In this document: positions 44,426-53,040 of the stretch, piece by piece | How the letters are laid out: every line of letters begins with the position of its first letter | Position numbering within the stretch: position 1 is the stretch's first letter | DNA from: CADEEN01 sp963738425 | GTDB taxonomy: Bacteria; Pseudomonadota; Gammaproteobacteria; Burkholderiales; Burkholderiaceae_C | NCBI GenBank assembly: GCA_963738425.1 | Contig: CAVTWT010000038.1 | Span: forward strand, 1 to 64,000 | Length of the DNA stretch: 64,000 nt | Direction of reading: 5' to 3' | The notes under the pieces: model-generated | What the model was told of the DNA's origin: nothing | What the model saw: only the letters and a program-made list of their open reading frames with translations | The model's database searches: none | Made by a program: the position numbers and the translations under genes

Positions 44426-45565
44426 TGACGACCGCACCGAGACCAGGCCCGCCGCTGTGGCTGCTCGCCGAGCTGACTTACCGCTGCCCGCTGCATTGCG
44501 TGTTCTGCTTCAACCCGGTGGACTTTGCGACGCAGGAGCAGGAGCTTTCCACCGACGACTGGCTGCGTGTGCTGCAGCAGGGCCGCGAGCTGGGTGCCGT
44601 GCAGCTGGGCTTGTCGGGCGGCGAGCCGCTGGTGCGTGACGACCTCGAAGTGATCGTCGCCGAGGCGCACCGCCTGGGCTACTACACGAACCTGCTGACC
44701 TCGGGTGTCGGGCTCACCGAATCACGCGCCGCGGCGCTGAAGGCCGCCGGCCTCGACCATGTGCAGCTGTCGTTCCAGGACTCGACGCGCGAGATGAACG
44801 ACTTTCTCTCGCACACCAAGACCTTCGAGCTGAAGAACAAGCGTGGCGAAGATCATCAAGGACCAGGGCTGGCCGATGGTGTTGAACGTCGTCATCCACC
44901 GCTACAACATCGACCACATCGACCGCATCATCGCCATGGCCGATCAGTTCGGCGCCGAGTACATCGAGCTGGCCAACACGCAGTACTACTCGTGGGCCTA
45001 CCTGAACCGCGACCAGTTGCTGCCGACGCGCGAGCAGTTGAAGAGGGCCGAGGCCGTGACCGATGAATGGCGCGCCAAGGTGGCCGGCCGCATGCGCATC
45101 TTCTTCGTCGCACCGGACTATCACGACGGCAAGCCCAAGAAGTGCGTCAACGGCTGGGGCAGCATGTTCCTGACCGTCACGCCCGACGGCACCGCGCTGC
45201 CGTGCCACACCGCGAAGATGCTGCCGGGCCTGGCGTTCCCGAACGTGCGCGAGCACGGCTTGCGCGAGATCTGGTTCGACTCCGAAGGTTTCAACCGCTA
45301 CCGCGGCACCGGCTGGATGAAGGAGCCGTGTTCGAGCTGCGAGTTCAAGGAACAGGACCTCGGCGGTTGCCGCTGCCAGGCTTTCCTGATCGCGCAGGAC
45401 GCCGATGCAGCCGACCCGGTGTGCGTGAAGAGCCCGCATCACGGCAAGGTGCTGGCGGCCGTCGAGCAGGCCGAGAAGGCATCGATGGGGCCTCGGGTCA
45501 CCGAACACCCGCTGGTGTTCCGCGACGCGCCGAACTCGCGGCGGCTTGCGCGCTCCAGCGTTTAG
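44425..45565 (+). CDS. pqqE: PqqE radical SAM enzyme, frameshifted
   Basis: About 379 residues. Radical SAM cluster C21-x3-C25-x2-C28 (RCPLHCVFC), GLSGGEPLVRDDLE, then SPASM cysteines in KKCVNGWGS, ALPCHTAKM, CSSCEFKEQDLGGCRCQAF. It links Glu and Tyr of PqqA. At 44842 one extra base (AAG-C-GTGGCG) breaks the frame between FELKNK and VAKIIKDQGWPMVLN, both highly conserved. It is the last gene of pqqABCDE and faces the minus-strand xox cassette. Confidence 0.93.
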
Positions 45566-45572
45566 CCTGCGG

Positions 45573-46349
45573 TCAACGCACCGCCTTGTCGAAGTTCTCG
45601 GCGCTCGAAAGTCCCTTGGCTTTGTCGAGCCCCACCGCACCGCGCAGGATCGTGCCCTGAAGGTCGGCTTCGCTGAAGTCGGCGTCGGTCACGTCGGCGC
45701 CGGTGAGGTCAGCGCCGCCGAGCTTGACGCGAAACAAGTTGGCGCCGCGCAGATTGCTGCGCTGAAGATTCGCAAAAGCCATCAGCGAGCGGTTGAGATC
45801 GGCGCCAGCGAAGTTCACGCCCGACAGGTCGGCGTTGGACAGGTCGGTGCGCATCTGGCCCATGCCCTGGTTCTTGATGTTGACGCCGATGCGGGCATCG
45901 TGCAGATCGGCTCCGGCCAGGTTGGCGCCGGGCAGGTCGGCGATCATCTTCACGCCCGACATCCTGGCGGCGGCGAAGATCGGCATCTTCTTCACCGCTC
46001 CGCCCAGCACGACCACGGACAGCAGGCTCGCCGCCGTCAGGTCGGCGCCGCTGAAGTCGGCGCCCATCAGCCACGCGCCGTTGAGATTCGCACCGCGCAG
46101 GTCGGCGCCGCGAAAGTCGCTATTGACCAGCTTGCTGGCAAACAGGCTGGCACCCTGCAGCCTGGCATGGCGGAAATCGATGCCGCTCAAGTCGATGTCG
46201 GACAAGTCCTTGCCGGCGAGATCGGCGGGCGCCGATGGCGATGCGCTGCGCAGCCGGTCGCGGACTTGTTCAACCGACAGCTCGGCAGCCATGCCGGCGA
46301 AGCTCACCAGCAGCAGGCACCACGCGGCGAGCAACTGCGGCAGCCTCAT
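45573..46349 (-). CDS. Exported pentapeptide-repeat protein
   Basis: 258 residues. Signal peptide (1-22), a short helical segment (SVEQVRDRL), then about 35 pentapeptide units A(D/N)LxG, for example ADLAGKDLSDIDLSGIDF and ADLTGADVTDADFSEADL, predicted to form a right-handed beta-helix. An insert with MRTDLSN and NIKNQGMGQ interrupts the repeats. Last gene of the xox-linked minus-strand run; overlaps the thioredoxin-like gene by 4 bases. Function unknown; probably a structural periplasmic partner. Confidence 0.88.
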   Translation of the reverse strand: MRLPQLLAAWCLLLVSFAGMAAELSVEQVRDRLRSASPSAPADLAGKDLSDIDLSGIDFRHARLQGASLFASKLVNSDFRGADLRGANLNGAWLMGADFSGADLTAASLLSVVVLGGAVKKMPIFAAARMSGVKMIADLPGANLAGADLHDARIGVNIKNQGMGQMRTDLSNADLSGVNFAGADLNRSLMAFANLQRSNLRGANLFRVKLGGADLTGADVTDADFSEADLQGTILRGAVGLDKAKGLSSAENFDKAVR

Positions 46350-46870
46350 TGCTCCAGACGCAGGATCTCGAGCTGCTCGGGCACCGTCTCGAAGGTGCCG
46401 GTGCCGGCCGGCATCTGCATCAGCGTCTTGCCGTCGCCGCCGAGCAGCCAGACGCTCGGATAAACGAGCTGGCGTGCGCGCTCGTCGCCGAGCGTGGCCA
46501 TGAACTCCTTGTACGGCCAGGACTGGCTGCCGATGCGAAAGCGCAGCCGGTCGGCCTGCGCCTTCAGCGTGCTGCGCAGGTCGTACACCAGATAGTCCTT
46601 GGCGAAATGCGGCGCCAGCGCGCCAGCGTTGGCATCGAGAAAGGCTTCGTACTTGCGACAGAACGCGCAGTCGTTGGCACCGAGGTAGACGTACAGACGC
46701 TTGTTCTCGGCGCGCGCGCGCTGCAGCGCTGCGGTGAGATCGAACTCGTAGGTTGCCGGCGCGCCTTTGGGTTCGATCACGCTCGGCTTGTAGGCCGGCG
46801 GGAAGCCCGCGGCCGAGGCCAGCGTGGCCGCGACGAGCAGCGCGGCGCTGAGCAGGGCACGGCGCAGCAT
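46346..46870 (-). CDS. Periplasmic thioredoxin-fold protein with CxxC
   Basis: 174 residues: signal peptide (1-21), YEFDLTAALQRARAENKRLYVYLGANDCAFC with Cys68 and Cys71 (C-A-F-C), then FAKDYLVYDLR and a cis-Pro region YPSVWLLGGDGKTLMQMPAG. Resembles SoxW/TlpA-like thiol reductases. Lying between a SoxYZ-like carrier and a pentapeptide protein, it may keep the carrier cysteine reduced; that is inference. Confidence 0.85.
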   Translation of the reverse strand: MLRRALLSAALLVAATLASAAGFPPAYKPSVIEPKGAPATYEFDLTAALQRARAENKRLYVYLGANDCAFCRKYEAFLDANAGALAPHFAKDYLVYDLRSTLKAQADRLRFRIGSQSWPYKEFMATLGDERARQLVYPSVWLLGGDGKTLMQMPAGTGTFETVPEQLEILRLEQ

Positions 46871-46885
46871 TCCGGTCGTTCCTGC

Positions 46886-47729
46886 TCAGCCCACGCCGGG
46901 CACCAGCCAGCGTGCCGACGAACTGGCTGTCCTTCGAGTCGGTGACCTCGGCGCGCAATTCACCGGGGCCATGTGGCACGAAGTTGAAGCGCAGCGTCGG
47001 GTTCTCGCTGACGGAGAAATCGAGGTCGGCGTCGAAGATCTTCTTGCCGGCAAAGCTGACCTTGATGCTGCGCACGAAGTGCGGCGGGATGAACATCACG
47101 GTGACGTTGTTCAACTCGAAGCCGGTGTCGTTGGGGTGCACGACGGTGACGTCGGCAGTGGTCGGCGCGTTCATCGTCGCACCCGCCGGCAGCTTGAACA
47201 GGGTCTTGCCGATCAGGTGCAGCGCATCGCGGTTCGGCGGCGCCGAGCAGCCGCCCGAGGTTTTGACATAGCGTGAATCGGTGTGCAGCTCGCCGTTGGA
47301 CAGCTCGCTGACCACGCGCACATGGCTGTACTCGTCGACGCGCAACCGGGTTTCGAAATCGGCCTGGCCGGCCTCGGTGGTCAAGTCGATCACGGCAGCG
47401 ACGGGCGACGGGTTCTTGTCGACCACGATGTGCATGCGTCGCACGTACAGCGACGGCGTCTGGGCAATCTTCGAGACCACCTTGACCGGCACCGACGCGC
47501 CATAGGCGGCGCGCAGCGGTGCGCTCAGTGTGACGATGCCGCTGCCGGCCTGGATCTTCTTTCCGGGGAATAGCTTGGCTGCGAGGCGTTCCCATTCGGG
47601 CGACGAGTCGCCGTGGGCGGCGCTGGGCAAGCCACCGACGGCGGCCCGCGTAGACATCGATGCACCCGCCAGCGCCAACGAACCGGCGCTGCACAGGACA
47701 CCACGGCGCGACAACAAGATTCGTTTCAT
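46886..47729 (-). CDS. SoxYZ-like carrier linked to quinoprotein dehydrogenase, paralogue 1
   Basis: About 280 residues. A Tat-type signal (SRRGVLCSAGSLALAGA) leads a SoxY-like Ig domain (ASVPVKVVSKIAQTPSLYVRRMHIVVDKNPSPV), the internal carrier motif SGGCSAP (Cys161) and a SoxZ-like half (DADLDFSVSENPTLRFNFVPHG). In SoxY proper the sulfur-carrying Cys is C-terminal; here it lies between the two fused halves. The frame has no stop after FVGTLAG; a small shift near 46905 gives TGA at 46886, 16 bases before the next gene, which I prefer. Confidence 0.85.
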
Positions 47730-47736
47730 TTGAGGC

Positions 47737-48678
47737 CTACTTGAACAGCGACTCGCGTTCGACGCGCAGAAAAACGATCGACGCATTGCGACGGTGGATT
47801 GTCTCGTATTGGTCCCAGGATTCATAGGCGGGCAGCTCGCTCGCATCGGGTACGGCGGACAGCGACGCGCCCGCGGCCACGAGTTCGCGCGCGCGGGTTT
47901 CGAGCTGGGCGAGGTAGGTCTGCACGGCGGCGATGGCGCTGGCCGGCGCCGCCGGGCCGTGACCGGGTGCGACTGTCTTGATGGGCAGCGTGCGCAGCGA
48001 CGCCAGCGCACGTTTCCAGCCTTCGAGGTCGCTGTCCTGCGTGTCTGGCACGCGCTGCACATCGACCATGCCGCCGGCAAAGAGCACGCCGCTGGCGACG
48101 TCGAGCACGGCAATGTCGCCTGGCCCGCTGGAGTGGCCGAAGTGCAGCACGCGCACCGTGCGGCCGATCAGCGTCAGCTCGTGCGTGGCGTCGAACTCCT
48201 GGTCGGGCTTGTACATCGCAGTGCCGCGCATCGGCGCCTCGCCGACGGTCTGGCGCAGCGTCTTCAGGCAGGTCTCGCAGCGCGCCGCCATCAGCCGCGC
48301 CATGCTCCGGTGCGTGCGCAGCGGGATGCCGGCTTCGCGAAACGCCGTGCCACCGAACAGGAACTCGGGCCGCGTGTGCGTGAGCAGCGCCAGCTTGATG
48401 GGTTTGTCGGTGACGGCGCGGATCGCCGCCAGCAGCGCCTGGCCATGCGCGCGCGACGTGCCGGTGTCGATGGCGATGACGCCGCTGTCGCCGACGATGA
48501 AGCCGGCGTTGCCGATGCGGCCGAGGTTGTTCTCATCGGCCGCACCGCCGCTTCCCTGCAGCAGGTACACGCCTTCGGCGATCGCGACGGCGCGCGGTGC
48601 GTTGCTGTTGCCAACGGTTGCGCAGCCGGCCAGCAGCAGCGCGCATATGGTGATGAGCAGGCGTGCGAGCGTGCTCAT
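47737..48678 (-). CDS. Metallo-beta-lactamase-fold lipoprotein (quinoprotein relay hydrolase-like)
   Basis: 313 residues with lipobox LLAGC (Cys19). The MBL fold is clear: GVYLLQGSGG, NAGFIVGDSGVIAIDTG, later HFGHSSGPGDIAVLD and VAPGHGPAA. The zinc motif HxHxDH is changed to HTRPEF (101-106), leaving only the first His, so the canonical dinuclear site is broken. Relatives named quinoprotein relay system zinc metallohydrolase occur next to PQQ dehydrogenases with SoxYZ-like proteins, as here. Likely a binding rather than classical hydrolase protein. Confidence 0.85.
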   Translation of the reverse strand: MSTLARLLITICALLLAGCATVGNSNAPRAVAIAEGVYLLQGSGGAADENNLGRIGNAGFIVGDSGVIAIDTGTSRAHGQALLAAIRAVTDKPIKLALLTHTRPEFLFGGTAFREAGIPLRTHRSMARLMAARCETCLKTLRQTVGEAPMRGTAMYKPDQEFDATHELTLIGRTVRVLHFGHSSGPGDIAVLDVASGVLFAGGMVDVQRVPDTQDSDLEGWKRALASLRTLPIKTVAPGHGPAAPASAIAAVQTYLAQLETRARELVAAGASLSAVPDASELPAYESWDQYETIHRRNASIVFLRVERESLFK

Positions 48679-48686
48679 TCCTTGAG

Positions 48687-49511
48687 CTATGGCGCGGGCG
48701 GTGCCAGCTTGCCGTCGAAGCGCCGCTCCTGCGAATCGACCACTGTGGCGCGCAACTCAGCACCTCCTTGCGGCAGGAAGTGGAAGCGGAAGCTCGGGTT
48801 CTCGCTCATCGAAAAATCGACATCGGCCGAGAAGATGGGTTTGCCGCCCTGAGTGACGTCGATCTTGCGCACGTAGTGAGCAGGCGTGAACTGGCGTGTG
48901 TACTGGTCCATCGCCAGACCCGAGTGGTTGGGGTGCGAGACCGTCAGTTGCGCCAGCACGGGCTGCGTGCCGCGCACATCGCCATCGACACGAAAAGCCA
49001 TCTTGCCCATCGAGGCCAGGGCGGCGGCAGCGTCGCTGCCCGCCGGCGCCGAGCAGCCACCCGAGGCCTTGACGAAGCGCGTCGTCATGAAGAGCTTGCC
49101 GTCGCTGGTTTCGGCGATCGCGCGCACATGCGAGTAGTCGTCGACGCGAACCCGTGTTTCAACGTCGGCGCGCCCGCTGTCGGGCGTGAAGGCGAAGATG
49201 GCCGAGACTGGCGATGGGTTGGCGTCGATGATCAGGTAGAGCTTGCGCACATGCGTTGCCGCGGTTTGCGGCCAGCGCGAGCGGATGGCGATCGGCACGA
49301 CCGCGGCATCGATCGCGCGTGCCGGCGCTTCGAGCACGAGCATGTCGGCTGGCGCCGCGGCGATCGGCCGGTTGTCGAACAGGCTGGCCCGCACTTTCTG
49401 CCAGATCGGGCTGGCTTGCGGATCGTCGGTGGGCTGCAATCCGGCTTCGGCGGGCAACGCGGCGAACAGCAGCGCGGCCAAGAGGCTTTTGAGCACGTGT
49501 GTCATGGCCAT
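48687..49511 (-). CDS. SoxYZ-like carrier linked to quinoprotein dehydrogenase, paralogue 2
   Basis: 274 residues. Signal peptide (1-23), SoxY-like half (VVPIAIRSRWPQTAATHVRKLYLIIDANPSPVSAIFAF), carrier motif KASGGCSAP (Cys153), SoxZ-like half (SADVDFSMSENPSFRFHFLP). Same architecture as the protein at 46886 with clear sequence similarity, so the two derive from a duplication around the MBL-like gene. No frame damage. Confidence 0.88.
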   Translation of the reverse strand: MAMTHVLKSLLAALLFAALPAEAGLQPTDDPQASPIWQKVRASLFDNRPIAAAPADMLVLEAPARAIDAAVVPIAIRSRWPQTAATHVRKLYLIIDANPSPVSAIFAFTPDSGRADVETRVRVDDYSHVRAIAETSDGKLFMTTRFVKASGGCSAPAGSDAAAALASMGKMAFRVDGDVRGTQPVLAQLTVSHPNHSGLAMDQYTRQFTPAHYVRKIDVTQGGKPIFSADVDFSMSENPSFRFHFLPQGGAELRATVVDSQERRFDGKLAPPAP

Positions 49512-49541
49512 CCTTCGCAGAGGTGCTACCCGACCGGTTGG

Positions 49542-49904
49542 CTATTGCTGCGGGCCGATGAAGCAGGCCTTGCGGACTTTGGCCTGCAGATCGCGGTAGC
49601 GGGCAATCTGCGGCTTGACCGTTTCATTGTCGCGCAACTGGCCACCGCGCTCACCGCCGATGCTGACGGCGTTGACGATCGTGGTCATGCTGACGTAGTC
49701 GGCGAACTTGACTTCGCCGGCCAGCCGGTCGAGCGCGCACGAGCACTTGTTGATCATCTCGTAGTGCGGCCCCGGGTTGTTGCGCACGCATTCCTGCACG
49801 TAGAGCACGCGGTCTACGGTGGGGAAGTCGTTGGCCTGCGAGAGCGTCGAGGCGAGCAGCAGGGCGCAGCAGGTGAGGGCGGGTTGCAATCGAATCATGG
49901 TCAT
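49542..49904 (-). CDS. Small exported cysteine protein of the xox cassette
   Basis: 120 residues: signal peptide (1-24), then FPTVDRVLYVQECVRNNPGPHYEMINKCSCALDRLAGEVKF, and KACFIGPQQ at the end. Four cysteines in the mature part (C-x14-C-x-C and a terminal C) suggest disulfides. Conserved small proteins of this type accompany PQQ dehydrogenase clusters; function not known. Confidence 0.75.
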   Translation of the reverse strand: MTMIRLQPALTCCALLLASTLSQANDFPTVDRVLYVQECVRNNPGPHYEMINKCSCALDRLAGEVKFADYVSMTTIVNAVSIGGERGGQLRDNETVKPQIARYRDLQAKVRKACFIGPQQ

Positions 49905-49926
49905 GTCATGTCACTTCAGTGCGTCC

Positions 49927-50009
49927 AAGCGAACGCCGCGGATCGGGCTCTGCCCGGCCGCTGGCGTTGCCCCCTGGAGGGGGAGGCGGCGAAGCCGCTT
50001 CGGGGGTGT
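49927..50009 (-). repeat. Dispersed intergenic repeat, copy 2
   Basis: Reverse-orientation copy of the 37521 element: CGAACGCCGCGGATCGGGCTC, then GGCGTTGCCCCCTGGAGGGGG and GGCGAAGCCGCTTCGGGGGT. It fills the gap between two minus-strand genes of the xox cassette. Confidence 0.85.
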
Positions 50010-50010
50010 T

Positions 50011-50682
50011 TCATTTCGCGGTCGGCGCCTGGCGTTCCAGCGCCATCTCTTCGGCCAGCAGCGGCGGGGTGCCGGCCGCGGCCGCATCGACCTGGGTGCG
50101 GATGCTGAGCACACCGCCGGGCACGGCGTCGGACAGCGTGAAGACATAGCGCTTGTTGACCAAGTGCTCGAAGCGCGCACGCAGCGGGTCGTCGGCATAA
50201 GGCGTGATGGTGATCTGCCTGGCGGCGACATTGCGCCCCTGGTACGGCAGCGAGACCTCGGTGAGGGTTGCGGCGTCGGCGACGGCCATGCGGATGCGCT
50301 TGCGGAAGTAGTTGGCCTTGCCCTTGGTCAGGCGCTCCATTTCGCGGATGTCGCGCTCGAGGAAGTAGAGGATCACCGGGTTGCCTTGCGCGGCTTCGAT
50401 CTCAGGCAATGCCAAGCGGCGCGGACCGCTCAGGAACTCGGACGCAGCCGCACAGCACTTGCCGTCGGGTTGTGCGGACAGCGCGATCGTCGCGGTGTCG
50501 TCGAAGCCGGGCTCCATGCTGCCGCTCTTGCGAAAGCGGTAGTGCAGCGTCGTTGACGGCTTCAATGCGCCGAGGTGGTTGGTGACGAACAGTGCCTGCT
50601 CGGCGGCCGAGAACTCGGTGGCAGCGCCGGCAGGTGCGGCAGTCAAAGCGCAGGCGAGGGCAAGGACGAACAAGCGCATCAT
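50011..50682 (-). CDS. Exported protein of unknown function in the xox cassette
   Basis: 223 residues. Signal peptide (1-21), then FSAAEQALFVTNHLGALKPSTTLHYRFRKSGSMEPGF, a CC pair (KCCAAASEFLSG), LPEIEAAQGNPVILYFLERDIREMERLTKGKANYFRKRIRMAV. Mixed beta content and no named domain recognised. The double Met start (50682/50679) is ambiguous. Located between the serine protease and the small Cys protein, suggesting a periplasmic maturation or electron-transfer accessory. Confidence 0.75.
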   Translation of the reverse strand: MMRLFVLALACALTAAPAGAATEFSAAEQALFVTNHLGALKPSTTLHYRFRKSGSMEPGFDDTATIALSAQPDGKCCAAASEFLSGPRRLALPEIEAAQGNPVILYFLERDIREMERLTKGKANYFRKRIRMAVADAATLTEVSLPYQGRNVAARQITITPYADDPLRARFEHLVNKRYVFTLSDAVPGGVLSIRTQVDAAAAGTPPLLAEEMALERQAPTAK

Positions 50683-50687
50683 GGTGC

Positions 50688-51671
50688 TCAGAGTTTGGCG
50701 GGAGGGCAGGGCGTTGCGCGGTGCGGCTGGACGGGGGCGGCGCTCTGCGGTGCGGCGGCGCGCAGCGCGTCGAGGCTGTTGCGAACCGCGGCGTGCGAAG
50801 GCGAGAGGTGCAGCGAACATTCGAGTGCGGTCAGCGCCTCGGCCGGGCGATCGAGCCGCGCCAGGGCCATGCCCAGCAAGTGCCAGGGTTCGGCATCGTC
50901 GGCCACCGTTTGCAGCCACTCGCGCGCCAGCGCGGCCAGATCACCCCAGCGCGCTTCGCGCCTGAACACGGCCGCTTGCAGGAAACGCGGTTGCGCGTCT
51001 GCCGGCACTTGCCAAAAAGGCAGAGGCGCCAGCGACGGCGTAGAAGCAGCCGACGCCGAACCGCGCGCACTCTCGATCAACTGTTGCACCCACTCGACCG
51101 GCGCGGCGTAGTAGTGGGTTTCGCCGCCGCGCAGGCGAAAGGTGAGGATGCCGACGAGGCTGCCCGTCTGATCGAACAGCCCGCCGCCGCTGGCACCGGA
51201 GGAAAACCAGTTGCTGCTCTGGATGACATGTCCACCGTCATGGCGGTGCAGCTCGACGACCTCGCCGTCGCTGCTCTGGATGCCCAGGCCGCCGGTGTAG
51301 CCGAGCGCCGACAGCATCTGGCCGATGGCAAGGCTGCCAGCCTGTCCGAGGCGCGCCACCGGCGCCACCAACCCAGGCACGGTGAGCAGGCAGAGGTCAC
51401 GTTCGGCGTTGGCCACTTGGGCGCTGGCGGGCCAGCGCACGCCGCCGCGCAGCACGTGAATGGCCTTGGCGCCGCGCGTGACGTGGCAGTTGGTGATGAC
51501 CTGGTCTTTGCTCACCGCCACGCCCGAGCCGATGGAGTAGCCGCCGCTGGCGCGTGGCGCTTCGATGCGCAGCACGCTGGCAGCCAAGCCGATCAGCTCC
51601 GCCCGTTCGAGCGCGGCATCGGCGGCGGGGCACAGCAGCAGGGCGGATGCCAGCAGCAACAAGGACTTCAT
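50688..51671 (-). CDS. Exported trypsin-like serine protease with C-terminal TPR
   Basis: 327 residues. Signal peptide (1-19); S1 protease domain with triad His63 (TNCHV), Asp92 (ERDLCLL) and Ser161 (SSGASGGGLFD). The C-terminal 110 residues carry TPR-like helices (FLQAAVFRREARWGDLAALAREWL, PWHLLGMALARLDRPAEAL). No PDZ domain, unlike DegP. It follows xoxJ by 19 bases. Its substrate may be a component of the methanol oxidation system; that is inference. Confidence 0.88.
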   Translation of the reverse strand: MKSLLLLASALLLCPAADAALERAELIGLAASVLRIEAPRASGGYSIGSGVAVSKDQVITNCHVTRGAKAIHVLRGGVRWPASAQVANAERDLCLLTVPGLVAPVARLGQAGSLAIGQMLSALGYTGGLGIQSSDGEVVELHRHDGGHVIQSSNWFSSGASGGGLFDQTGSLVGILTFRLRGGETHYYAAPVEWVQQLIESARGSASAASTPSLAPLPFWQVPADAQPRFLQAAVFRREARWGDLAALAREWLQTVADDAEPWHLLGMALARLDRPAEALTALECSLHLSPSHAAVRNSLDALRAAAPQSAAPVQPHRATPCPPAKL

Positions 51672-51689
51672 CGCTGCAGACGGTCGTCG

Positions 51690-52553
51690 TCAGCGCGCTG
51701 GCGCGGAAAATGATTCGTCGACCAAGGGCACGCCAAACTCTTCGAGGATTGCGCGGATGTCGGCCTGCTTCGACTCGAGCAGCGTTTCGACCTGCTGCTT
51801 CCATTCGCGTTCACCGTAGCGCACCCCCATGGCCATCTGATAGTCGAAACGCACGCCGGGTTCCGACTTCATCGGCACGACGGCCAGCGCCGGCGTCTTG
51901 ACGCGCTTGGCGAAGAAGCCCGCGATCGGGCCCCAGACGATGGCCACGTCGAGCTTGCCAGCGGCAAGGTCTCTTTCGATGATGTCGCCCGGGTACTGTT
52001 CCGGATCGGCGTTCATTGTCTTGTAGGGCACGCCGCTTTCTACCAAGCCGTGCTTGGTCAGCCACTCCGACGCGGGCGAGCGGTCGTAGATGCCGATGCG
52101 CAGCTTGCTCAAGCGCTCCTTGCCGAGCGCGAGGAACTCGGCACTCGATTTGACGTCGTCGAGGCCCTTGCCCTTCGGGAACACGAGCGCGTACGTCGAG
52201 CGGTAGTAGGCCTTGGTGCCCGACACCTGGTCGAAACCGACCGGCACGCTCATGACGATGTCGCAGGGGTAGTCTGCTCCGGGCAGCTTGTAGCGCAGCG
52301 TGTTGCGGATGAAGGCCAGGCGCTGCGGGAACGAGTAGTACGTCACCGGCAGGCCGAGCGCCTTGCCGAAGACCTCGGCAATGCGGTTTTCGATGCCTTC
52401 GCCCTTGGTATTGGAAAAGGGCAGGTTGTTCGGGTCCTGGCAGACGCGCAGGGCCTTGCGTTCCGGCGCCTTGTCCTGCGCTGCGGCCGGCAGTGCGGCG
52501 GCGCACAACAGCAGCGCCATCATCCCTGCGAGGGCCGTGCAGCGTGCCGTCAT
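51690..52553 (-). CDS. xoxJ: XoxJ periplasmic binding-like protein
   Basis: 287 residues. Signal peptide (1-25, ending PAAAQ), then ALRVCQDPNNLPFSNTKGEGIENRIAEVFGKALGLPVTYYSFPQR, LPGADYPCDIVMSVPVGFDQV, PGDIIERDLAAGKLDVAIVWGPIAGFFA: the MxaJ/XoxJ solute-binding fold tied to quinoprotein dehydrogenases. Thought to help activate or mature XoxF. ATG 52553 overlaps the xoxG stop by 4 bases. Confidence 0.93.
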   Translation of the reverse strand: MTARCTALAGMMALLLCAAALPAAAQDKAPERKALRVCQDPNNLPFSNTKGEGIENRIAEVFGKALGLPVTYYSFPQRLAFIRNTLRYKLPGADYPCDIVMSVPVGFDQVSGTKAYYRSTYALVFPKGKGLDDVKSSAEFLALGKERLSKLRIGIYDRSPASEWLTKHGLVESGVPYKTMNADPEQYPGDIIERDLAAGKLDVAIVWGPIAGFFAKRVKTPALAVVPMKSEPGVRFDYQMAMGVRYGEREWKQQVETLLESKQADIRAILEEFGVPLVDESFSAPAR

Positions 52554-52945
52554 GGCATGGGCTCGACCTTGGCGCGGGTGATCGCACCGTCGGATCGGCC
52601 CTTCAGGTAAGCGTAGAGCTGGTTCATGTTTTCCATGACCTGCGGGCTGGTACCGAAGCTCTGCATGCCTTTCTCGAGGCGGCCATCGCGCACGGTCTTG
52701 ACGAATTCTTCCTTCGTCAGCGTTTTCAGACTGGCGACCAGCGACGGGCCGACCATGCCTTCCTGGTTGGCGCCGTGGCAACGGTCACAGGCCGCGGCTC
52801 GCCAGGCCCGAAAGCCCTTCATCGTTTCGGCATCGACCTTGTAGCCATCGACGACGGTGTAGAGCTTCGACGCCGCCGGCGCCGTTTGCGCCATCGCCGC
52901 GCTCGCGGCAAGGGCAGTGAGGAGGATCAGGCTCTTTCGAAACAT
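52550..52945 (-). CDS. xoxG: XoxG c-type cytochrome
   Basis: 131 residues. Signal peptide (1-20), single haem site C53-D-R-C56-H57 followed by GANQEGMVGPSLVASLKTL, and LEKGMQSFG which may supply the axial Met. It is the electron acceptor for XoxF in the periplasm. Smaller than typical MxaG (about 170 residues). It is 95 bases downstream of xoxF. Confidence 0.92.
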   Translation of the reverse strand: MFRKSLILLTALAASAAMAQTAPAASKLYTVVDGYKVDAETMKGFRAWRAAACDRCHGANQEGMVGPSLVASLKTLTKEEFVKTVRDGRLEKGMQSFGTSPQVMENMNQLYAYLKGRSDGAITRAKVEPMP

Positions 52946-53040
52946 GCGTTGACATCCATCAAAAATGAAAAGGGGAACGGTGCCGTGTGGCAACGCTCCC
53001 CCTCCGGTTCAGGCTGACAGGGTGTTCTGCCGCCAGCCCA

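Noticed and set aside
42524..45565. Programmed frameshifting in pqqB, pqqC and pqqE
   Set aside because: No slippery heptamer or stimulatory structure at the break points, and the same kind of break occurs in many unrelated genes here.
45573..48113. 846-codon minus-strand open frame
   Set aside because: It joins the pentapeptide gene with shadow frames and part of the SoxYZ-like gene; separate starts, stops and signal peptides show distinct genes.
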